Source: Ctena decussata (Eukaryota > Mollusca > Bivalvia > Lucinida > Lucinidae). From it: DNA of 64,000 nucleotides. The position numbers and the translations under genes are program-made. This document shows positions 57,617-64,000 of the stretch, in pieces. Positions within the stretch are counted from its first letter, which is position 1; each line of letters opens with the position of its first letter. The notes beneath the pieces were generated by a model that saw nothing but the letters and a program-made list of their open reading frames with translations, was not told where the DNA came from and made no database searches. The stretch is taken from positions 31,207,899-31,271,898 of the forward strand of contig OZ022512.1 of NCBI GenBank assembly GCA_963989385.1, in the 5' to 3' direction.

Positions 57617-57727
57617 CCCAGCAGCCACATCATGTTGAATTAACATTGAACTAACGTTGAATCAACGTTGCGTCGACGTTGAATCAACGTTGAGTCGACA
57701 TTGTTTCAACGTCGTGTGCCTAATGGG
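57617..57727. mobile_element. Foldback MITE, CCCAGCAGGCAC family, CAACGTTGA variant flanked by TA
   Basis: CCCAGCAGCCACATCATGTT faces CGTCGTGTGCCTAATGGG. The inside is made of TTGAATCAACGTTG and its complement. TA is found on both sides. It is nested in the cassette. Confidence 0.8.
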
Positions 57728-57787
57728 TAAGTATTTAGCACCTAGAAAAAATAATAAACTCAAAAGCAAAGAATATCAAACAAACAC

Positions 57788-57814
57788 ACACAAAAAAAAA
57801 AAAAAAAAAAAAAA
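57788..57814 (+). repeat. Poly(A) run
   Basis: This run of about 24 A lies directly downstream (in its minus-strand sense) of the tRNA-like unit at 57815, where it reads as a T terminator. Confidence 0.9.
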
Positions 57815-57902
57815 AACATACACGTGTGATTCGAACCTACGACCGTACACTAACCAAGCTAGATGTTGGTAATCTGGTCCACTGAGCTACTCTGTTTCGT
57901 GA
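57815..57902 (-). ncRNA. tRNA-like Pol III unit (minus strand) in the cassette
   Basis: On the minus strand AGAGTAGCTCAGTGGACCAG is a good A box and GTAGGTTCGAATCACAC a good B box. A long T run follows. T-arm pairing is partial. It may be a SINE head. Confidence 0.5.
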
Positions 57903-58041
57903 TTTATTCTGTGGCATTTTGACCATTATAATATGGTCAGGCGTCCTAACTTACTACAGGTAAGTACTTGTCACCCCTTTCAATGGTGCGTGCCATGTTT
58001 ACACCAATGTTTGTCAATAACACATTATCGTTGTCCCACTG

Positions 58042-58710
58042 TAGTCGGTAACCATTGTTATTGGTCTTACCATCACAGGAAACTCTATTTTTATTTACAT
58101 TCATTTTCTCTAACTGTTCAGACTGGTTATAAAAAAGCAGGGTTTCTTGATCAAAATTCATTATATCAGCAATGGTCTCATCAGCTGTAATAAAATCGCA
58201 CATTTGAGAAGTTCTTGCGTTCATATCGCCTGTTAGACAAATATATGAGGTCTGACTACACACTGATGTAATTTCCATTTCAAGGTTATTGTACTCGTCA
58301 TCGTTTAGGAATCGTGACTGAGCAGGAGGAATATACAAAACGCCTAAAATAAATTCTTCTCCTATACGAAATAACGTTTTATCGAGTTTTACCCATAAAA
58401 TATAGTCAGACTCGGTGTCTATAATTTTTATTTTGTTTTCTAATTTGTTTTTGTAAAATATGCCTATACCACCAGACTTACGCAGGTATTTCTGTTTACG
58501 GTGTTGTGACAAAAAATGATAACCGGGTATGGAGATTACATCAGTGTCGTCAAGTTTTGTCTCTGTGACACATAAGACATCGTAGTTCGCCAAAGTTTCA
58601 ATAAATTAAGGAAAATTTAAACGACTTTTTAACCCACACACATTTAAACAACCAAGTACTAGTTTATTTGTGACAGTCTTGATATTACTTTCTGTCACCC
58701 CCGCGCTTCC
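58042..58710 (-). pseudogene. LINE ORF2, endonuclease part with one nonsense codon
   Basis: This APE-type endonuclease nicks the target DNA for LINE integration. In frame from the ORF1 stop it reads KLVLGCLNVCGLKSRLNFP, then a TAA at 58606-58608 where related LINEs have a coding residue. After that come CVTETKLDD (catalytic Glu), SGGIGIFYKN, CLTGDMNART (Asp/Asn pair) and the segment before the cassette. No ATG lies between the ORF1 stop (TAG at 58711-58713) and the TAA. The first ATG is at 58593, inside the domain. The frame is the same as ORF1. The His-containing end of the domain is on the other side of the cassette. Confidence 0.8.
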
Positions 58711-60489
58711 CTACTTGGTTTTGTCAGATTCACCAGCTGTATCAGTGTTCAACTTATCACTGGAGTTTGGCGCTGTCCTTCTGTCCTGAGGCGGTTTGCT
58801 GACAGAGCGCTGATTTCGGTTCCTGCTGCACGATCGCGATGTACGGCCGGACCGCTGTCGGCTACGTGACGAATGCGACTGTTTCTTTTGCCGTGTTATT
58901 TCTTGATTTTCTGTTCTTTCTGCCTCTTTATTTTCGTCTCTAATAGGCTTAAACAAAGATTCCGCCAATGAACGCGGCGATAGATAGAATTTACTGACTT
59001 GACGGGTAGGTTCTTTTGCACATTTGCCAGGCCCGCGGCCATTGTCACTCGTAACAGTAGAAAGTTTTGTCGATTCACAATCAAGATCTTGAGAATCCAA
59101 TTTCCCACCCTCTGCTACGGCAGCAGAGTCTGGGAAATCGGAAGTTAAACTATCTTGCTTGTGATTAATTTGATTACCAAGATTTTCACGAGGTACCGTC
59201 TGCTCTGTTTTACGGTTATTCTGTTGATCGCCCTTTTCGTTATAGCACTCCTGTTTCCTGGAATCAGAGAGTAGACTCGGCGAGCGTTGAGAACACATTG
59301 GATCTTGTGTATCCATGAATTCAATGGAGTTATTTGATTGGTTTGCCCACTGCGAGTCTTGATTGATCTGATTGGTAGACGCACTAATCTGCTGTGACGC
59401 AAAACTGCCTTGTAAAGCAGGTTGGGATGTATGCGGGGTTTTACAGTTTGAATTTAACACAGATGCATAAGAGGCCCCTGTTATGGGCCCTGTTGGCAAT
59501 CCTTGCGCAGTTTGATATTCCTCACTTATCGAGCTAACAGGAACCCTGCTGCCTCTAAGAATTTGATCCCAGTCTGGGAAAAGATCATGAGTCACAGTGC
59601 CGTTCACAATAAGTTTGGCAGGATAGCCTATGCTTACGCGATTGTACGGAACGCTCCTCGCTTCCTTAAATTTTGGCCACAATTTCTTACGAGCACTGGT
59701 AATTTCAACGGGATAGTCCCGATTAATGCTATATGGGGTACCTTTCAATGACCTTGCAGAGGAAATAATGTCTTCAGTATCTCTATAAAAACTAAACGCT
59801 ACAATGACTGGTCTGGGTCCACGGTTTTGGCGATTAAATTTCCCGAGCCTATGTGCTCGCTCGATCCCGGGCAACTCATCAACCCCCAGCTTGTCTTCCA
59901 GGAACTTGCATATTAGTCTTCGACAATCCTCGTCCCGCGACTCATCCAAACCTCTAAACAACAGGTTATTTCGCCTTGACCGGGCCTCAGTATCAATGGA
60001 CTTGTACTCAAGTAATTTTAACCGGTCATTGTGGGAATTTATAACGGTTTCTACCCTCTGGACACGGCCATTAAGTCTATTTATAGAGTCGACCTTCCCC
60101 TCGACCTTCGTGATTTTGCTTTGAGTACACGTCAATGTTGCAAATATTGTTGAAAGTTTTTCATCTGTTGTCATACTTTCAAATTTAGCTTCCCCACTAT
60201 ATACAAAGTTCTCTCCAATACAGTTCTCACTCCCACCTGTATTAACCCTTTGCCGTTTTCTCACAAGCGTAAAGCCCTCTGCATCGACGCTCTCGACGTC
60301 CCCGTCAGCATAGGTAATATAACCGCCATCTTGGGGTAAATCTGATAAGACCTCAAACACATTTTGATCTGACCGTTTATATGTTGTATACACACTGTTT
60401 TGAACGTAGCCCCTACCTCTACCACCTCTTGTCCTTACTCTCATACCGTTGTACGACATTATAAGACTTAGATCCTTAGTCTTTAACAC
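58711..60489 (-). CDS. LINE ORF1 (coiled coil, RRM-like and C-terminal domain, nucleic-acid chaperone type)
   Basis: This 592-residue protein binds LINE RNA. A Gly/Arg-rich start (RTRGGRGRGYV) follows Met16, which may be the true start. Residues ~130-175 form a coiled coil (KVEGKVDSINRLNGRVQRVE). An RRM-like core follows (RSRRNNLLFRGLDESRDEDC, then PVIVAFSFYRDTEDI). The next C-terminal domain includes EITSARKKLWPKFKEAR. This is the L1 ORF1p-like plan also known from invertebrate LINEs. The last ~250 residues are Ser/Gln/Lys/Arg-rich and unstructured, ending in an Arg/Ser-rich tail (SRSRQRSGRTSRSCSRNRNQ). The frame is open and ends in TAG GGA, in frame with the endonuclease. Confidence 0.8.
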   Translation of the reverse strand: MLKTKDLSLIMSYNGMRVRTRGGRGRGYVQNSVYTTYKRSDQNVFEVLSDLPQDGGYITYADGDVESVDAEGFTLVRKRQRVNTGGSENCIGENFVYSGEAKFESMTTDEKLSTIFATLTCTQSKITKVEGKVDSINRLNGRVQRVETVINSHNDRLKLLEYKSIDTEARSRRNNLLFRGLDESRDEDCRRLICKFLEDKLGVDELPGIERAHRLGKFNRQNRGPRPVIVAFSFYRDTEDIISSARSLKGTPYSINRDYPVEITSARKKLWPKFKEARSVPYNRVSIGYPAKLIVNGTVTHDLFPDWDQILRGSRVPVSSISEEYQTAQGLPTGPITGASYASVLNSNCKTPHTSQPALQGSFASQQISASTNQINQDSQWANQSNNSIEFMDTQDPMCSQRSPSLLSDSRKQECYNEKGDQQNNRKTEQTVPRENLGNQINHKQDSLTSDFPDSAAVAEGGKLDSQDLDCESTKLSTVTSDNGRGPGKCAKEPTRQVSKFYLSPRSLAESLFKPIRDENKEAERTENQEITRQKKQSHSSRSRQRSGRTSRSCSRNRNQRSVSKPPQDRRTAPNSSDKLNTDTAGESDKTK

Positions 60490-60534
60490 AATTTAGTTAA
60501 TTTAATAAGAGCGCGATGTAAACAAACTATCATG

Positions 60535-60581
60535 TCCGTAAACCGGGAACCAATAACTTCCGTAAACCGGGAACCAATAAC
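60535..60581 (-). repeat. 24-bp direct duplication upstream of LINE ORF1
   Basis: TCCGTAAACCGGGAACCAAT occurs twice in a row with a 24-bp period, 46 bases before the ORF1 frame. It could belong to the LINE 5' region or promoter; this is inference. The interval 60600-61430 has nothing else I can name. Confidence 0.75.
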
Positions 60582-61437
60582 GTTATAAATGTGTTAAATA
60601 CAGGCAATGTTTTTTACCTACAATTTTTGCCAGAGCCAGATTTGCAGTGACTTTTGAAAGCAGGAGAAACAAACACTGCAACAGAGCTGACCAAAATTTG
60701 GGAAAGAATGGCCTACCAGGTCCTTATGAGTTTAACTTAACATGTACCAATGTGGCCAACAGTTAACATATTGCACATAGTAGTTCATTTACAACATAAT
60801 ATCACCTGACCAGCGACATCATGCGTTACGTCTAAGGAAAGGTGAATACAAATAAGCACAAAACGGTAGTAAACATGGAGATTACGCTATTGCTTACCAA
60901 TAATATTTTGGCTGTTCTAAAAAAACACGACACCCTACAGCGAAACTGCTATAGTTTTTGCAATACTGTTAATGAACCTTTTTACAAAAGCATAAAAAAT
61001 CATTTTTTTTTCGTATTCTGTTATTTATTGCTATAAGACGTATTACGGCACTAGAATAGTTAATGAAAGTTTAGTCGTTCTCGAGGTAATAAGAGAAATC
61101 TCGTTTGCACTTGGAACGAACGGACTATACTATTAATTCTGTACACTTATTGCAGTCAAAAAAGTGCATGGCTATATCCTTGTAATGGATGACGGAGAGA
61201 TCGAGGTACATAAGACAATATTGTTTCTAACTCTGCATGAATTTTTTGATTACTGTTTGAATGTGGATTAAAACAGTATGATATTTAACGCTTTGTCACC
61301 GTTGATGTGTGTCATAGTACATTTGATACGACACAATTTCCAAGCAGTTTAAGTTTCAGCCTTTCTGAAATATGAAATATCTCAAGCAAATCGATGGAAG
61401 TTTAAATAAGTCTAAATCTAAATATTTTATTTAATAG

Positions 61438-61623
61438 CTTGTGGCGAACCTCCTCAACAAGCCAACAGTAACGTGTTGCCCGGTAACAATACTATAGGCA
61501 GTCAGCGGCAATACCAGTGTAACGCCCAGCATGTGCTCACGGCTGCAAGTGACCCGGCTAGTATGACTATTACGTGTCTTGAGACACTTAACTGGACGTC
61601 GTCAAGCTTTCAATGTGTCATTG
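61438..61623 (+). CDS. CCP/sushi domain exon of the same secreted protein
   Basis: The exon is bounded by TTAATAG|CTTGTGG and TCATTG|GTAAGA, both good splice sites in phase 1. It is 186 bases (62 codons). It encodes one complete CCP (sushi) domain: CGEPP at the start, YQC, ITC and FQC giving four cysteines, with the conserved Trp (LNW) between the third and fourth. CCP exons are typically symmetric 1-1, as here. Domain and phase fit the PAN exon at 45054. CCP domains mediate protein binding in complement-like and adhesion proteins. Further exons would lie beyond 64000. Confidence 0.8.
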
Positions 61624-62201
61624 GTAAGAATAGTTTAGATATAATACATATGTACAGTCCAATCTGTCTTAATGGATCACCAAAGAGGACACACAAAACA
61701 ATGAGTGCTTAAGACAAATGACCCCTTTATAAGGGTTCATTTCTACTGTTTTAGGTTAAAGGGACTCCGAAAAGGTAGTTGCTGAAACACATGACCCCTG
61801 AATAGAATGACTCGGTAAGACAGGTTTGACTATGTACATTATTGTTTTGGGTGGTTATAGGTGTACATAATAGGTAAATACTTACGAAGAAAAGGTAAAC
61901 AGTCACATTGTGTGTACCTGCGTGTGTGTATGTGAGTTTGAGAACTTTATAAACATCAAGTTTTAGGCGAGAGAGACATGTATCTCTGATTATATGAATT
62001 TGTCTGTACGTACTCGCATATTATTAAAATGTTTCGTGTTATTTCATATCAAGACGGGGGAAGATATATATATTATTACGTAGAATGGCCAAAATCAGAC
62101 TTTTTTTACACCAAGGATGCTTTCTGAAAATTTTACGGACCGGTACACCTGCACGCTTTTAACCTAATTTGCAAAGGGGACCACTTTTGTGACTTCCTGT
62201 T

Positions 62202-62421
62202 GCCGTATTTATAAAACGACTTAAGTGTTTGCTATGCTGTTGCTAAGGCTTATGTTCTATGAAGGAGATTCCCTACAGCTGTGAAATTTGCTCTGGATGA
62301 ACAGTCTAATTAGAGCAAATTCCTCCAGAGCAAATTTCATAGTTGTAGGGAATGTACTTCATAGAAATTTACCCTTAGCAACAGCATAGCAACGACTTAA
62401 GTCGTTTTATAAATACGGCCC
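62202..62421. mobile_element. Foldback MITE, GGAGATTCCCT family, complete copy (220 bp)
   Basis: TGCCGTATTTATAAAACGAC faces GTCGTTTTATAAATACGGCC. AGGAGATTCCCTACAGCT faces ATAGTTGTAGGGAATGTACT. TGCTATGCTGTTGCTAAGG faces CCTTAGCAACAGCATAGCA. It has the same plan as the copy at 42485. Confidence 0.9.
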
Positions 62422-62429
62422 CTGCTTGC

Positions 62430-63599
62430 TTTCATAGGCGACGAAACCCTTCCAAAAGTGGCCAACTATTCTAGAGAAGAGATCTCCATTGAGAAGGGAT
62501 ATGAAATGAAAATGAAAGGGTGGTTTCCCCTGAAATGGTACTCATCTACCTTATGGGCCCTATTAGTTAGTTGCGGTCATTAAGACCTTCAGATATCATG
62601 TTTTATTGAAGATCACATCTTTTCCCCAAATAATATAATGAATTAAACAATATATGAGCATTATCATATGACTCAAAACTTGCATTAAGGGTTCATCACA
62701 ATGTGTAGTGGGTGGGGTACGTTGAAAAATGTGAGTTACATTTTTTTTAAAAATAACTGGGTCTGTCACAAAGCTTTCAAGCCTTCAATGTTACATACCA
62801 TCTGAACATCATTCTAGGGTATAACATGTATAATAAAAGCAATTATGAAGACAATTAGCATATCTAAGACTTGGCTATCCCAAGGACGCCCAAAGTCCAT
62901 GTGGATGAAATTCTACCCAAAAATAATTACCCTGATAAAATCTCCAAACACCCTTCTACAATCTCCAAGTCTGAGAATGAAAATTACATAGAAACAAATA
63001 ACAAATACAAAAATCAATTCAACATACACCCACTACCTGAAAAAAAATCTGAAATATCCACCATGTTTTAGTCACAAAATAGTTCCAAACTAAAAGTATG
63101 GTGGACATTATATGCAATAAAATAAATCTTGGAGAGATAATTACAGACCATGAAAGTTAGAACATGCTTTGAGTAATAAACTGTTTCCAACACAACTGTT
63201 TTGGACAGCTATAACTATTATTCTCCTATCTCTTCTTTCCATTCCCCCACGGTCTCCCCTCCATAACACACACAAATACAAAAGTTAGCAGTTAGTGAAG
63301 ATAATGAAAGGTGCATACTCAAAAATCAACCCAATTAAAAACAAAACAAGGCAAAACCAATACGCCTCTTCAACTTTGAAGAAGAAAAAATAATATTGTA
63401 CTTTTGAAACTTTCTTCTCCCTCACTGGTATTGAGTTTGGTGGAAAAAATTGAACAAAGGGCTTAAAACTGCCAAAATTTGAGGGTCTCTGAAAATGATA
63501 ATCCACTCAAACAAAAATATGTTGAAATAAAAGCATCGTAAACGACTGCGTAATACCCCGCCACTGCCAACCAATATCACTTCTTTTCCTTTTTGTACA
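62430..63599. other. AT-rich DNA without a recognisable feature
   Basis: Short frames at 62871-63071 and 63285-63506 look like low-complexity chance frames. No splice-bounded domain was seen. Confidence 0.5.
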
Positions 63600-64000
63600 T
63601 TTTTTACACGATTTTTATTATCATTTTATACATGTATATAGCCTTGGGGCAGGGGTAGTTAACCGCTGGGGACGAAATTTTGATCATGACATGAAGCTCT
63701 TATTACCTTGATAACGTGTTGCAAGTTTCAGGAAAATCCTGTTCATCTTTGATTTTATAAAGATTTGTTTCATAATTTTATACATGTATATAGCCCTGAG
63801 GCAGGGGCAGGTAACTCAAGTGGACTAAATTCTGCTTGTAACAGAAAGCTTATTTGTGTTGAATTTCATCAAGATATACCAAAAGTCTGATTTTATATAG
63901 ATTTTTTCATGATTTCATACATGTATATAGCATGTGTCAGGGCAGGTAACCACTGGGGAACAATTGTTTTTTATCAAGACGGAAAGCTTATATCAATATG
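63600..64000 (+). repeat. Tandem repeat with ~145-bp period running off the window
   Basis: CATGTATATAG occurs at 63631, 63783 and 63920, each time after TTT(T)ATA or TTTCATA. It is followed by GGGGCAGGGGTAGTTAAC or GGCAGG(G)GCAGGTAAC. GAAGCTCTTATTA, GAAAGCTTATTTG and GGAAAGCTTATATC mark the other half of the units. Confidence 0.85.

Larger units (their letters stand above)
56999..58041. mobile_element. 1043-bp TA-flanked cassette inserted in the LINE, carrying three tRNA-like units
   Basis: TA lies directly outside both ends (56997-56998 and 58042-58043). The ends CTGTCGCCCAAAGATAAT and the complement of the other end, CAGTGGGACAACGATAAT, match at about 16 of 23 positions. CAGT-type ends with a TA duplication are typical of Tc1/mariner. 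Removing it with one TA brings the two LINE reading frames together without a stop, which fixes the borders. No transposase is present. The inside carries tRNA-like sequences at 57158 and 57423 (+) and 57815 (-), a T-rich tract, a foldback MITE at 57617 and a poly(A) run. Confidence 0.8.
54029..60581 (-). mobile_element. LINE (non-LTR retrotransposon) with ORF1, interrupted ORF2 and tandemly duplicated 3' end
   Basis: On the minus strand, ORF1 (60489-58711) is followed in the same frame by the endonuclease part of ORF2 (58710-58042). A 1043-bp insertion (58041-56999) then separates it from the RT part (56998-54282). The ORF2 order endonuclease, RT with YADD, then a C-terminal Cys/His cluster fits the CR1/Jockey/L2-like assemblage; I cannot assign the clade. 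The 3' end is a tandem pair of ~175 bp units (54029-54380). Exact ends and target duplications were not found; the limits given are the outermost repeats attached to the element. Confidence 0.85.
45346..61437 (+). other. Large intron (about 16.1 kb) of the PAN-CCP gene, filled with repeats
   Basis: This is bounded by a phase-1 donor at 45346 and an AATAG acceptor at 61436-61437. It holds tandem repeats, MITEs and a whole antisense LINE with its own insertion. I found no further exon with convincing domain content. Stretches 45384-46500, 47060-49380, 51330-52420 and 52540-53430 have no feature I can name. The assignment as one intron assumes the two exons belong to the same gene. Confidence 0.55.

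Overview
The window looks like intron-rich, repeat-dense DNA from a metazoan, most likely a marine mollusc (probably a bivalve). This is an inference. It rests on an animal secreted-protein gene with PAN/Apple and CCP/sushi exons, on Gypsy and LINE retrotransposons with animal-type protein architectures, on many foldback MITEs, and on very few coding bases outside mobile elements. No bacterial genes, operons or CRISPR arrays were seen.

Layout. (1) 1-13274 is a giant palindrome. Two head-to-head copies of a ~7 kb element with CACTA...TAGTG ends are separated by only 23 bp. Each copy carries an inner ~2.05 kb element with GGTGATTTCGGT-rich inverted ends and an 8-bp target duplication. (2) 13281-29601 is a ~16.3 kb Gypsy/Ty3-type LTR retrotransposon on the minus strand. 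It has a 1329-bp 5' LTR (TG...CA), a tRNA-Leu-type primer site, gag, a -1 frameshift signal, protease-RT-RNase H, integrase in a second frame, an extra zinc-finger/coiled-coil ORF behind a splice acceptor, a polypurine tract, and a 3' LTR cut short by the palindrome. (3) 29650-44900 is a mosaic: a Harbinger-type MITE, several foldback families, SINE-like repeats, minisatellites, tRNA-like sequences and a degenerate LINE with nested insertions. (4) 44998-61623 is the one host gene I can support. A TATA box and signal peptide + PAN exon (45054-45345) match in phase with a CCP exon (61438-61623) across a ~16 kb intron. (5) That intron holds a young minus-strand LINE (54029-60581). Its ORF2 is interrupted by a 1043-bp TA-flanked cassette carrying three tRNA-like units. 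(6) 61624-64000 is intronic or flanking DNA with one more foldback MITE and a ~145-bp tandem repeat.

How it fits together. Nesting gives relative ages: the inner element sits in both CACTA-ended copies, the palindrome broke the Gypsy 3' LTR, and the TA cassette broke the LINE. The shared 313 bp of the two Gypsy LTRs differ at only three positions by eye, so that insertion is recent. The Gypsy element still carries intact gag and RT catalytic motifs but has a frame break before integrase and one nonsense codon in its third ORF. The LINE has an intact ORF1 and a broken ORF2. All protein assignments come from motifs read by eye; no database search was possible.
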